From Ziziphus jujuba (taxonomy: Eukaryota; Streptophyta; Magnoliopsida; Rosales; Rhamnaceae), in the NCBI RefSeq assembly GCF_031755915.1, contig NC_083388.1, positions 14,582,501-14,646,500 of the forward strand: DNA of 64,000 bases. The letters run 5' to 3'. The first letter of the stretch is position 1. Every line of letters starts with the position of its first letter. Under the pieces are notes generated by a model. The model saw only the letters and a program-made list of their open reading frames with translations, ran no database searches and was not told where the DNA came from. Made by a program: the position numbers and the translations under genes. Below, one piece after another: positions 22,330-33,559 of this stretch.

Positions 22330-22900
22330 AAACTACATTGCTAAAATCCTCCATAGTTGCTAAAAAGGTGACTATACTTATAAGTCGCTTGTAATATCTT
22401 TATTTAGCGACTCTACACAAAACAGTCGCTAGAAAATACGTGGCTATAAGTGGATCGAAATAATGAGTTGCTAAAAGTTTATATGCGTTGCTAAAAACTC
22501 ATATATAGGTGACTTATATAATGTGTCGCTAAAATAAATAAGTGTTGCTAAAAACCCAAATAAGGAGACTCTCATAAAGACTTGCTAAAAGTCGATCTAT
22601 GTCACTAAAAACTCTAATTCGGTGACTCAAATAATGCGTCATTAAAAATATATATTGTCGCTAAAAATGGAAATATAGGCGACTCTGATAATGAGTAGCT
22701 AAAAGTCGATGGTTGTTGCTAAAAACTCTAATATTAGTGACTCATGTAATGCGTCGCTAAAAGTAACATGTGTCGCTAAAACTTGACGTATAGGCGACTC
22801 TCATAATGAGTCACTAAATATCCATTTAAGTCACTAAAAACTCAAGGATAGATGACTATGATAATGGGTTGCTAAATATCTTTGCATTTCGCGACAAGAT
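22330..22900. repeat. subterminal tandem array of about 58-bp units in the CACTA element
   Basis: Blocks of the form GGTGACTC...AATG(C/A)GTCGCTAAAA recur with starts near 22509, 22565, 22622, 22680, 22738, 22796 and 22852, a 56-58 bp period. Each unit carries GTCGCTAAAA or a variant. Dense short motifs next to a terminus are the normal binding region of CACTA DNA-binding proteins. Confidence 0.75.
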
Positions 22901-22986
22901 GTTAGGCGACTCATTGGAATATGTCGTTGTTCATTTTTTGCGATGCATTTATTGCATCATTTATCAATGCGATTCTAGTAGTGGTA

Positions 22987-24247
22987 CTTTGAGCCGTTGT
23001 GCTTTGCTTCTTTGCATTCCATGAGAAAGGACCATTCCCAAGTGAAAAAAAGTAGCCCAAAGTACTCCTTATATCATCAATTCAGCCCACCCAATCACTA
23101 TCAGAATAGCTAACAAGCTTCAACTCATCCTTTGCTTCATACCAAACTCGATAATCACTAGTTACGTTAAGATACCTAAGAACTCTTTTGGCACCTTTAA
23201 GATGAGTTTGGGTGGGTGCTTGCATGTATCTTAAAAGTACACACACGGCATACATAATATCCGATCTAGATGAGCACACATAAAGCAAACTACCAATTAA
23301 GAATCGATAAAGAGTAGGATTTACCTTTGGTGTGCCATCCTCCTTTTGGTACTTCTCTCCTTGGATCATTGGAGTGCTCATTGGATTGCATTCTTCCAGA
23401 TTAAATTTCTTCAAAAGATCCTTGATATACTTTTCTTTCATATAAATATTCCTTTTTGGCATTGCATTACATCCATACCAAGGAAGTAATTCATGAGACC
23501 CAAGCTAGATATCTCAAACTCATTCTCAAGTTTATGCCTTAGCTTATCCACATTCATTGGGTCCTCACCAGTGACCAACAAATCATCCACATACCAAGAA
23601 ACCACTATCATGATTCCTTCAACCCTCACATACAAAATGGGTTCATTTTGGCTCCTCCTAAAGCCCTGTCCAAGCAAGTAGCTATCTATCCTTCCATACC
23701 AAGCCCTAAGTGCTTGCTTAAGACCATAAAAGGATTTGTGAAGCTTATAAACCTTATCTTCATGTCCTTCAATCGCATAGCCCTCGAGTTGCTTCACATA
23801 AACTTCTTCTTCCAATACACCATTCAAGAATACCGATTTCACATCCAAGTGAAACACACTCCATTGCTTGGTAGCCGAAAGAGCAAGGATGAGTCTAATG
23901 GTTTCCATCCTTGCTACGGGTGCAAACATCTCCCCATAGTCAACTCCGGCTTGTTGTGCATAACATTTAACCACCAACCTTACCTTGTGTTTGAAAATGG
24001 TGGCATCCGGATTGTATTTAGTTCTAAAGATCCATTTGACGCCAATTGCTTTCTTGTTTTTCGGTTTAGTGACCAAAGACCAAGTCTCATTCTTCTCAGT
24101 CATCTCCATTTCCACATCCATTGCTTCCTTCCACTCTTTCTTCATCAAGGCCTCTTGCACACATGTAAGGTCACCAAGTGCAACATTACACCTTTCATAA
24201 ATCTCAAACAAAGATCTCTTCCCTCTAACACCATCACCAACCTTCAA
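22987..24247 (-). pseudogene. main copia element reverse transcriptase and RNase H N-terminal part
   Basis: The minus-strand frame 23438-24247 (269 codons) is a near-complete copia RT. It has a GVKWIFRTKYN block, an A-P-V-A-R-M-E-T-I-R block, an LDVKSVFLNG block (first catalytic aspartate present), FYGLKQALRAWY, and the YVDD active site at 23582-23593. A shift near 23440-23462 moves the reading to 23082-23462, which continues with KYIKDLLKKFNL, PMSTPM, and the RNase H start with a YSDSDW block. After 23082 the RNase H frame is broken by a stop and continues to the CACTA insertion at 22986. The RT has all key residues but the polyprotein is not continuous. Confidence 0.9.
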
Positions 24248-24403
24248 ATCGGCTCCAATGGTTTGTTGAAATAGATCATCATCCTCCTCATTGTCTTCAT
24301 CATTGTCAGCTTCATCATTATTGTTTTCAACATTTCTTTCTTCATTTTCTTCTTCAAGCTATGGCTCATCCTCATTCACCAATAGCTCCTCCTTACTCTA
24401 ATC

Positions 24404-25449
24404 TCATTTTACATTCTCATAAATCTTCACATCTCTTGTTATCACAAGCTTTTTGGTTTCTAGGTTATAGACCCTAAAACCTTTGGTAACCTTAGTATAT
24501 CCTACCAAGACACCAACATTAGCCCTTTTGTCAAGCTTATCTCTCATGTGTGAGTGAACATGGAGAAAGCACACACTACCAAACACTTTAACATTCTCTA
24601 AAGATGGTTTCTTTCCAAACCACAACTCATAGGGTGTCTTGCCTTCAATGGATTTGGTGGAGCATTGGTTTTGAATGTAGGAACTAGTATAGATAGCCTC
24701 GACCCAAAATTTCTTTGGCATTTTCTTTTCATATATCATACACCTAGCCATCTCCATCAATGTCATATTCTTCCTCTCACACACACTATTTTGTTATGAT
24801 GTGTATGGTGTGGTAAATTGATGAATTATTCCATTTTCTTTGCAAAAATCCTCAAGAGCAAGGCTAGTATATTCACCACCATTGTCGGTCCTCAAGCACC
24901 TCAAAGTGGACCTACTTTGATTTTCAACCAACTTCTTGAATACCATAAATTTTTCTAGAGCTTGTGGCTTATGTGTGAGAAAATAAATCCAACACGTCCT
25001 AGAGTAGTCATCAATAAAGGTGTAAAAGTGTTTATGACCACTCAAGGAAGACAAACTCATGGGACCATATATATCTGAATGAACAAGTTCTAACTTCTCC
25101 TTGGCTCTCCATGCACCAATTTTAGGAAATGGCAACCTAGTGGACTTTCTAAGTTGACAAACTTCACACACATTTTTCACATCATCAAACAAGGGCATAT
25201 CATTACCAAAGGATTAGTATTCTTCATTGCACCATAACTAAAGTGACCAAGTATTTTATGCCAAAGTGGAGAAATGGACTCAAATTTACCTTTCAAAGCT
25301 TGTTCACTATCTAGTAAATTCAACCCATGGCTTTTATCTTTCAAGGCAACTTTAAACACCTCGTTTCCAAAAGCATCCGATATCAAACAACTATCACAAC
25401 CAAAGTTCAAAACATATCCCTTTTCAACCAATTGTACAACATTCAACAA
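24404..25449 (-). pseudogene. main copia element integrase with GAG-pre zinc-binding region
   Basis: Minus-strand order: GAG-pre-integrase region with H-K-I-L-G-H (25177-25449); a C-x2-C zinc pair (CEVC) opening the core; catalytic aspartates in HSDIYGP and RTDNGGEY (24794-25198); and the catalytic glutamate in the CERKN segment, which opens the next piece (24404-24784). The copia-specific GKTPYELWFGKKP and VGYTKVTKGFRVYN blocks follow. A single in-frame TAA near 24790, between the two pieces, and a shift near 25180 are the only breaks I see. Confidence 0.9.
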
Positions 25450-25710
25450 GTTTTCACATAATGAAGGTACATATAGGAAATTTTGGATAAGTTTTGTATT
25501 TTTATTGGTGTTAAATGAGATGTCTCATTTTCCTTCTACATCCATGAAGCTTTCATTCCCAATCTTCACCTTTGTCTTGTAGGATCGGTCAAACTCCATA
25601 AAGTTGGTTTCTCAAAAGGCATGTGGTGTGAAGAACCACTATCTACCAACCAACCAAAACCACTACTTGTAGCTTTAAGGCATGTAACCACAAATAAGTT
25701 CTCGGCCTCC

Positions 25711-26777
25711 TCATTCACAACATTTGCTTATTGCCTTCGTTGCTTGCATACTTGCCAACATGTCCTCTTTACCCACATTTGTCACAAGTTGCATCCGGTC
25801 TCCAAAAGCACTTGTTTGGTGCATGTCCATGCTTCTTGCAATAGGGGCTTGGTGGATAATCCCCACGGTTTTGTTGTTGTCCTCCTTATTGTTGCCTTGC
25901 ATTGTTGTCGTTGTTGGAATTCTTGTTGTTATTGTTGAAACCTCCATAACCGGTTCCTCCTTTATTCTTGTTGTTGTTCCTTTTATTCTTCTTTTTGCTT
26001 TAACTAGACATAAAAGCACTTTCCAAAGACTCCTCCTTTCTTATGGCTCTTCTTTCTTTGGTTGCTTGGAGGGAATCGATAAGTTCACTCAAAGTAATCT
26101 GACTAAGATTCCTTGATTCCTCAAGGGAAGAAATCTTAGCTTCAAACTTTTTCGAGTAAGCTCACCAATACCTTCTCTACAACCCTTTGGTCGGTCAATA
26201 TCTCTCCAAGGACTCTAATTTGGTTCAGTACCTTTAATAGTCTATCGGTGAAGTCCTTAACCAACTCATTTTCTTTCATTCTAATTATTTCAAACTCTCT
26301 TCTTAAGTTTAAAACTTGCATTTGTCTTATTCTAGTGTTTCCTTGAAATTCTTCTTACAACTTTAACCAAACTTCTCTAGCACTTGTACAAGACATGATT
26401 CTAGTGAAGATGGAGTCACTCACTGAAGAATGAAGGGCTGTCAAGGTCTTGAATCCTTTAGCAATCTCGGTCTCATGTGCAAGTTTTTGTGCTTGTGTAA
26501 CATTTGCTCTCAACTCCTCAACTTCATAACATTCTTCCTTCACATCCCAAAGTCCAAAGGCTTGTAGATAGGCTTTCATCTTTATGCTCCAAATGGAGTA
26601 ATTTTGGCTCTCAAATTTTGGTGGAGTGGAAGGTGCAAAAATTTGAGAAGCCATGACACAAAACATGATTTTTGAAGAAAATGGCACTTGGGTTGGATTT
26701 TTGGTGAGTTTTCTAGCTAGATTTTTGTACCACTTCAAACCAAAAATGAAAGGAATGAAATGGGGGAGTTCTCTCAC
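25711..26777 (-). pseudogene. main copia element gag
   Basis: The likely start is the ATG at 26654 (MASQIF), followed by the copia gag opening F-E-S-Q-N-Y-S-I-W-S-I-K-M-K-A-Y-L. The ORF also reads upstream to 26777 but that part is leader. Open to 26355, then broken through about 26100. The piece 25711-26019 is asparagine/threonine-rich, and the nucleocapsid C-K-K-x-G-H-x4-C-type knuckle is readable in another frame near 25830-25790. About 190 bp of leader separates the start from the LTR. Confidence 0.8.
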
Positions 26778-26830
26778 AAGAAAATAGGCTAGAAAGAAAG
26801 CTCACAAGGTCCCTCAATGGTTCAAACAAA

Positions 26831-26842
26831 GCTCTGATACCA
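26831..26842 (-). other. primer binding site of the main copia element
   Basis: On the minus strand, immediately inside the 5' LTR, the sequence reads TGGTATCAGAGC, an exact match to the standard initiator tRNA-Met primer-site sequence. Confidence 0.9.
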
Positions 26843-27891
26843 TGTTGGAGTTTGGTGTGGCTTTGGGTTCACTTGGCCAAGAGTGTTGTACACAAGGTGT
26901 TAGTCTTGTGCACAACCTTTAATCCGATTTTTTGCTTTGATGTTTAGGTAATTTTTGTATTTATTTTTGGTATGGTGATATTTAGGATTGTTAGAGTTTT
27001 TGTTTTGAAGGAAGAAGAAGAAGATTAAGAAGAAGAGAAGATGTTAGAGCAGGCCACACAAAACTAGACAGCACACTAATTCATTTTTCTTTTCATTCAT
27101 TTATTGCATATATAGACACAAAACTTGTATCATAGATGTGAGATGTGGGGGACCAAGTGGAAGCCTTAAAAATTCAAAATTTACACATTTCCCAATCAAA
27201 ATTATGATACATAACCGTTCAACCACCAGCTCACACGTGAGTGTATAATTATGATAAGGGTTGGTGAGATTTTGAATTTAAAAAAAACTGTCTCCACCTA
27301 ATCCTATACTACTACTTTGACCAGATGGAAGGCTAGGATATCTTCATCCAAATTACTTGAATTTTGACATGTGGCATTTTGAAATATTGAGGATGAAATC
27401 TGGAGAATTTCAAGTCCAAAAGAATTGGGTAAGGCCTCCAATTCATTTCAAACCCCTGGACCATAACTGTTGGAAATCTCAGCAATTATGCCAACTTGCA
27501 ACCTCCATATCTTGGGCTTCCCAAGGCCTTTTTGAGTCATTCTTTTTTCTATATTCTGTTTTACATGTCTAATAAAATTATCCAAAAATTATAACTTCGT
27601 TCTTAAAGCTCAGAGAACACCAGCCCCAACAATGGACCTATGTTACTGGAAACACTGTTTCCAGCACATAGCCATTTTACAAAATAAATTCAATACCCAA
27701 CAAAGTGACAATTCCTAAGCTAAATACAATAAAACTTACGCATTCAAAAGACATTAAAAGGAACATAAAACATAGATATAAATATTACATTAGGTCTTTC
27801 AACAAAATATTTCTTTTAAAGAAATAAAGAGGGTGTAAATCTTGGTAGATTTTGATTTGCACAAGATGACAAAAGTACCACATTTTCAACA
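26843..27891 (-). repeat. 5' LTR of the main copia element
   Basis: 1049 bp, TGTTGGAG to TTTTCAACA, with TGTTG/CAACA inverted ends. It matches the split 3' LTR. TSD TAAAA follows at 27892-27896. Confidence 0.92.
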
Positions 27892-27945
27892 TAAAATACA
27901 AATATTAGTCTCATATGAATAGTTCAAAATCAAACATATGCATTA

Positions 27946-28492
27946 CAAATGTTTTAATTATGACAAAAGACATCTGCCTTAAGGTTCACCTCAAGGTGAG
28001 GAGCTGGTTTCATGAGTTGAGGCTATAGCTCGACCCTTCCAATTGAGGATTATGCCTATAAGATGTCAAGCAGTATGCTTTGAGGCTTAAGCCTCAAGGC
28101 TATTAAGGCATAAGTCTCAATTTTCACGTGTTTCAAATAAATTTTGTTGGATGTTAAATGGGTCAAGTTGACCCAAATGTGACTATTAGGTTTTAGACAA
28201 GCTTAAAATAAAAGAGAAGATGAAAAGACCAAAAAATAAGAATAGAAAAGAAAAGAAAAGAAAGAAGAGACGAAATGGAGAATAAATCAATCGTGAATGT
28301 GACTTTTTATATTCTTCATAAATAATGTTTTATTACGAATATTATGGGATTTGATTAGAAATTTTATATTTTATATATATATATATAGTAGAATGAAAAT
28401 TGAGGCTTACACCTAGTACCATCTCAAGGCTTATGCCTCGCCTCACTTAGGCAAAACGCCTTAAGTTGACCTTAGAATTTTTAAAACATTGT
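27946..28492. repeat. small inverted-repeat element rich in GAGGCTTAAGCCTC-type palindromes
   Basis: The ends read CAAATGTTTTAA and TTAAAACATTGT, roughly inverted. Just inside lie GCCTTAAGG and its counterpart, and short palindromes such as GAGGCTTAAGCCTC and GAGGCTT/AAGGC repeats. There is no coding sequence. It resembles MITE-like elements with TTTTAAAACATTG ends that are common in plants; family not determined and no clean target duplication found. Confidence 0.5.
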
Positions 28493-28915
28493 GTATAACT
28501 TTTATATTTGATTCGCATGATTTATTTTAACATCTTATATATTTATAAATCATTGAAATTATGCTATTACAAGTGAATTAAATTATTGTTATTTATACAT
28601 ACAACATGTACGACTTGCTTTTTGCTTATTTGTAGAGTTTCTTCAATTTTAAATCATTTGGTTATGGAATCTAGGACAATATACTCGAGATATTTCTGCA
28701 AAAAGACCACCACAAAGGAACTAATTCAAGGACAACCAATCATATTGTAAGAAATATTTTAAGTTGTTTATTAGATTAAGTGGCAATCAGCTTAACTGAT
28801 AAACAAAATTTGAAAAATTTATATCACCTTTATTGAAAGAATAAAAGGAAAAAAGAAAAAGAAAAGAAAAAAAATAATATTTTATTTCAAAACCCAACAC
28901 CTATTCATTCATCGC
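28493..28915. other. AT-rich spacer, nothing recognised
   Basis: No open frame, element end or RNA gene recognised. It contains a purine-rich AAAGAAAAGAAAA tract at about 28845-28875. Confidence 0.5.
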
Positions 28916-29165
28916 GAGAAAGGGAGTGGCAATTCGTGTTTATATTATTCCATTTATTAATTGTGTTAAAATATGTCAAATCCAAAATCAATCAATTATT
29001 AATTATGTTAAAAAACAAACATTAACCCATTTATTAAACATATCAATTTAGATCAACATGACCTATTGACATGATACTGACCTATTTAAATGAAATTGAT
29101 TTACCTAAATACAAAAGTAAAACTTTTTACCCATTTAGCCATTTAAATAATTTAAAAACTTTTAA

Positions 29166-29190
29166 TTATATATATATATATATATATATT
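29166..29190. repeat. (TA)n microsatellite
   Basis: Uninterrupted alternating TA of about 24 bases; a second run lies at 29450-29474. Typical of AT-rich plant intergenic DNA. Confidence 0.8.
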
Positions 29191-29849
29191 TGGTAAAATC
29201 ATAACGCATAATTAAAGCTAAATTCATACATATTACAAAACCATAATAATTAAATTGCAATAATCATAAGACAATATTACAAAGCCATAATAAATGAATT
29301 CAAATCAATACAACAATATAAAGTAGTTTTTGAAATAAAATAGGAAAAACGACATGCATATAACAATGTTTTCATCTCCAAAACCTTCCATCTCCAACTC
29401 AACAATTTCAATGTAAGTCATACTGCCTTGATGAACTTAGATTACCATGAATATATATATATATATATATATATGCACACGACAATTTACACAGTTAAGC
29501 TACAAAGTATCACAAAATAAATAACTAAAATTTTTAAGGTGAATAATACCTTAATTTTTAGCATCAAAATAGAATGAGTTGAAGCTTCATTTTTATTCAT
29601 AACATAACTCATGACACCTTTAGTGAGTTCTTTAAATTGTGCCTAAAATTTTCCTAGCATTAAGTTAAATGTAGGAATCAAATAGCATTTAAGAAGAACA
29701 TATATTAACAAAATAAATAAAAGAAGTTTATCAACAAAAATAATTACATTTTTCTCATACTGTGCCACTTGTACTAAAAGTGAATTATGAAGCCGTAATA
29801 GATATATTAATAATTAAAAGATTACAATAAATTGAAGTATGTTTTGGAT

Positions 29850-31800
29850 ATCATAATTCATTTGATTTTCAATATCCAGGAATATTCAATTAAGCATTTA
29901 TATCTATACTTGACTCATCCAAATAAAGTTGAAATTGTGATCTTTGTGCATTCCCACTAAATTCATCATCTTCACAAGAATTGAACTCCTATTCTATCAA
30001 AACAATTAGAAAAAATAAAAAAGATGAATAAAGTTTCACAAAAATGCTTGTGTAAGATGGATTTATGGTTGTACTCCTCAAATATGCAAAACAATATATA
30101 TTTAGCATGCAAAAACTCAAGAGAGCTACCAACTCCATTGATCTTTTTGTAAAACCAATCAATAAATTGAAATTTGCAATGAAAATCAATTACCACTGCA
30201 ATAACTTTTATCAAAGAGAACTTTGACCACTATTTGTCAAATTTCACTGTCATTTTATTCGCCATGTATCTTACTTTCTACATTTTCCTTCAATGTTGCA
30301 TGATATACAAAGATGGAAAGAAAATACATATTCATAATAGGGTAGGCAGTCAAAAAATATACAAATAATTATCATCAAACAACCCGAAAATTTTACTAAT
30401 ATTTTTTCAATCTTTTGTCCTTCAAAAATCAAGACAATTATTATAATTTGAGTCACTTAATTCAAAGTGACAAAAGATACAATGATAAAATAATGCACTC
30501 TCAAGCATTAAATATGTAGACTTCCACTTTGTGGGCACATCTTATCTCAAATTTCTCTTAGAATCCACAAGCATCATCTTAACACAACCCTTAAAATTTA
30601 CTTATATTTTTTCAATCTTTCCACCTTCAAAATTAGGACAATCATTACAATTTGATTCACTTAATTCAAAGTGAAAAAAGAAAAAATGATAAAATAATGC
30701 ATTTTGAGGCATTAAATTTGTAGAATTCCACTTTGAGGGCAGATCTTATCTCAAACCTCTCTTAGAATCCATAGATACCATCTTAACACATTTTGAAATA
30801 CTTTTACTTTCTAATTTCACCCTCTCACCTATTTAATGCTTTTTAGAATCTTGTAAAGCATATTACCAATATCTTTCAAACAATTTGCAATACCAAGTTA
30901 ATGATATGAGCATGACAATGAATGTAAAAAAAGTTACCATTACTAATAGCTACTCTCTTTAATTTCACTTGAGTTACCAACATATTAAGGGATAAATCAT
31001 TTTTAGAGGCATTATCTAAAGTCAAAGAAAGTAGCTTATTTTCAATAGCCCATTCACATAATAAAGAATACATTTTCACGACCAATGCTCCACGAATATG
31101 TGGTGGTGGCATATAACAAAAATTCAATATTCTTTTTGTAAAACCCTTTTTTTTAAATAAAATGATCAATCCAACATATGTATCCATCCATATTTGTAGA
31201 ATTCCATAAGTTAGATGCTAAACAAATTCTACAAGGAATTGTCTATGAGCTTCCTTTTAACCTAACTTTTTCTTTTACATGCATTTTAATAATATCTAGC
31301 TTCATAGTATTTTTGGACATAAGTTTTATATCTTGATATAAATATTCAAATATAGATTTAATTCTAGCACACTCAACAAATTGGAAAGGCAAATCACGCA
31401 TGACAATAGCACAAGCTATCAACTCATGACAATGCACAAACTCAAACTTAGATGCATTCAATAAATACTCCCTTTATCTTGAGATATTATTAATTGACCT
31501 ATATCACGAGCTTCTTTTCTCACACAATTTTTCAGTAATGCTTTAAATTATCAGTACCATATTTATGATCACATAGATAAATCGATTTATAATATTTACA
31601 TCGGCATCCTTGTTTAGATAAATTGATTTACAATTTTTACATTGGCATCTTTGTTTACCATCAAAACCTAAAGGAAGCATTTCAAAGTAGACCAAACATG
31701 TAAGGCAAGCCTTCTTTTGCACTTCACATTTCACATGTTAAGGTTAGATGAAGTTCCTCCTCCCATCTCGCTGGTGTTATCTTCCACCTCAATTGGCACG
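29850..31800 (-). pseudogene. hAT transposase of the plant ricesleeper type, broken
   Basis: The minus-strand reading, with many stops and shifts, gives the domains in order. A BED-type zinc finger lies near 31740-31560 with CQCKNCKSIY. The hAT core follows at 31461-30876, with ELIACAIVMRDLPFQFVE, KNTMKLDI and LTLDNASKNDL blocks and an H-C-x-A-H-I-I-N-L-V block. A middle section at 30870-30220 carries a tandem duplication. The RNase H-fold end is at 30214-29972 (AVVIDFHCKFQFIDW), and the C-terminal dimerisation start (QLYLDES, KSNE) at about 29950-29850. Every domain is present but none is intact. Confidence 0.8.
30385..30790. repeat. tandem duplication of about 200 bp inside the hAT transposase pseudogene
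   Basis: Two neighbouring copies, about 30385-30590 and 30590-30790, share TATTTTTTCAATCTTT, TCACTTAATTCAAAGTGA, GATAAAATAATGCA and CTCTTAGAATCCA in the same order. The duplication lies in the transposase coding part, so it is a break as well as a repeat. Confidence 0.8.
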
Positions 31801-32132
31801 TCAAAACTATTGAATTCAAAATATATTGAAATTCCATCCATGTTTACCTACACATCATAAAAAGAAAAATATAAAAATTCATAACTATCTAAAAATTAGT
31901 TGTGATATCATCAAAGAAATTAAGGAGAAAGAATTGATTGAAAATTAAAATTAAGAAATGGAGATCATTTACGTATGCAATATAAGCATTTAATATAAGC
32001 ATTTTACATAAGAAGCATTCTATAACATCGATAATAGTCATAGTTCTCTTGGGGACAACCAATCCCTCAGTTTCAATGATAAAAATAAAGTAACAATAAG
32101 TCTAATTCAAGGCAAGTTTGGATTTGAAGCAC
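31801..32132. other. upstream region of the hAT transposase, no gene
   Basis: AT-rich sequence between the transposase start and the solo LTR, with short TAAGCATTTAATATAAGCATTTTACATAAGAAGCATT-like imperfect direct repeats near 31984-32020. Probably hAT 5' untranslated or intron sequence. Confidence 0.35.
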
Positions 32133-32137
32133 TAAAC

Positions 32138-33272
32138 TGATATGAACCTAGGTCGACTCATGCCTAAACCTGTATTATATTAGCCCGGATCGAAAAATTA
32201 AGTTCAAGTTCTTATAGTTACCTCAACCCCTCATCAACCTATGACTAGAATTCTTGGTATATGATAAAAATGCCATAATAAGTTATGGATTTCCTATTAA
32301 TAAGTCAAACTAAAACACTCACTCTCTAATGGTATTTTAGGTGTTCAAAGAGAACTAAGAGAATTCTATCTCACAAATAAATTTCTGAATAATATTGAAG
32401 GTGTCTTCTCATTGAAAAATAAGTCCTTAAATAGGCTAAAGTCATAAAACAATAAACCCTAAGTTACTAGGTAAAATTCAGCCCAAAGGAATTAGGAAAC
32501 AAGATTGGCCGAATTTTTCATGCTTTCCTAAACTAATTTGGATTAATTAATTTCCTTATTTAGAATTAGGAATTAATTAATTTACAATTTAAATAATAAA
32601 ATAATAACTTTCCTAAGTTAATTTTACCAGAAAATAAATAAATAAAAACCAAATAAAAGGCTAATTTCCGAAAACAAAAAGTCAAATTCAAATTAGGAAA
32701 CTAGTTGACTAGTTTGACCATTAAACTATCTTTGACCATATTCCAACTTGTAAAGGCTCCAAATCAGCTCCCATATGCCATGTAAGATGCCAAATAGAAT
32801 TACTTATGATTCTCATACGTTGTCCTTGATTGGAACAGAGAGAAAATGCTTAATCAGCAAAATACAGTAAAGCCAATAACAATTACAGCAATTTCGGCCA
32901 AAAACTCCTTCTATGCACAAATGGCTTCTTTGATGGCTTTTGCTTCTGCCTTGACTTGTTTCCATGAACTCTTAGTGATATCAATTGAGTTCAAGAAGTT
33001 TTGAACCCATTCCTTGCTGCCTGGACTTCACAAATGCACTAAAATAGCTACCTGGATCCATATCGGCCTCCACCACTTGAATGCTTAAAACAAGCTTTAG
33101 ATCTTCAGGTATTGACAATCCATTTTGAGAATTGATAACTCATTGTATAAGGCCAGCCAGGTTGTCCTTAAATCTCTTGGCTTGAGCTCTAGTGATTGGC
33201 CCGGGCTTCAATTGTATTGGATTTGCACCCCAGCGAGTTGTCGATTGTGCGGGTACGGGCGGATTTTCAGCA
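32138..33272 (-). repeat. solo LTR of the gypsy element 1 family
   Basis: 1135 bp from TGATATGAACC to GATTTTCAGCA, the same ends as the element 1 LTRs with small changes. TAAAC flanks it on both sides (32133-32137 and 33273-33277). No polypurine tract or primer site is adjacent, so it is a solo LTR left by LTR-LTR recombination. Orientation is the same as element 1. Confidence 0.9.
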
Positions 33273-33277
33273 TAAAC

Positions 33278-33514
33278 CATGAATGCATGTATGTTCATGA
33301 TTTTTAAACTATTAATTATAGTTCTTAAAAAAATTAAAATTAAACTAATTCATAAGAACTTGTTGTGAAAATTATTATAAAATTTAAAAATGAAAAGAGA
33401 AACAAAATAAATATAAAAAAATCCTTATCTAGAAAATTATGGATCTGTTGATTCAGAAAGTAGAAAAAAATTCAAATGAGAGAGAGAGAGAGACAGACAG
33501 AGAGACAGAGTTAT
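33278..33514. other. short spacer with a GA/GACA microsatellite
   Basis: AT-rich, ending in an (AG)n(ACAG)n run at 33477-33510. GTTAT at 33510-33514 directly precedes gypsy sequence and equals the five bases after the far LTR at 45929. It may belong to the interrupted hAT element. Confidence 0.45.
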
Positions 33515-33559
33515 GGGTTTCTTTTTCCCATTTAAACCCTACACTTCTCTTGATCACTT

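Larger units (their letters stand above)
17884..22983. mobile_element. non-autonomous CACTA (En/Spm-type) transposon, 5.1 kb
   Basis: Termini are CACTACGCGAAAATTGA on the left and the complement of CACTACTAGAATCGCATTGA on the right, with GTA duplicated outside. It has no open frame of 60 codons or more, so it carries no TNP2-type transposase or TNPA-type protein. Subterminal regions are full of GCGAC / GTCGC motifs, expected as binding sites for the family's DNA-binding protein. About a quarter of it is the palindromic array at 18304-19960. The middle (20.0-22.1 kb) is AT-rich with exon-like patches but no recognised domain. It interrupts the copia RNase H gene. Confidence 0.9.
14077..27891 (-). 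mobile_element. Ty1/copia LTR retrotransposon with two nested insertions
   Basis: Minus-strand element: 5' LTR 26843-27891, primer site, gag, integrase, RT, RNase H, polypurine tract at 17536-17546, and 3' LTR in two pieces (14077-14122 and 16535-17535). It is flanked by TAAAA on both sides. Removing the copia insertion (14123-16534) and the CACTA insertion (17884-22983) plus their target duplications leaves about 6.3 kb, a normal copia size. The gag-integrase-RT-RNase H order defines Ty1/copia. Coding frames carry a handful of stops and shifts, so it is inactive but fairly recent compared with the copia remnant at 11-13 kb. Confidence 0.92.
28916..32137 (-). mobile_element. decayed hAT transposon, left part
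   Basis: A hAT-type end, GGGAGTGGCAATTCGTG, lies at about 28922. It is followed by about 240 bp of subterminal sequence with repeated ATTAACCCATTTATTAAAC- and TGACCTATTTAA-type words. The transposase pseudogene (29850-31800, minus strand) lies inside. The right end is not within this stretch because a solo gypsy LTR begins at 32138; a candidate right end is at 46185-46207. Confidence 0.6.

Noticed and set aside
22330..22900. Regular 58-bp repeats resembling a CRISPR array
   Set aside because: The units are degenerate, lie inside a CACTA transposon of a plant genome, have no unique spacers and no cas genes; they are subterminal transposon repeats.
23648..24274. 208-codon open frame on the + strand
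   Set aside because: It lies antisense to copia reverse transcriptase, whose motifs are clear on the other strand; the frame is a shadow of that coding sequence.
25274..26116. Several + strand frames of 102-130 codons
   Set aside because: Antisense to copia gag and GAG-pre-integrase, which are recognisable on the minus strand.
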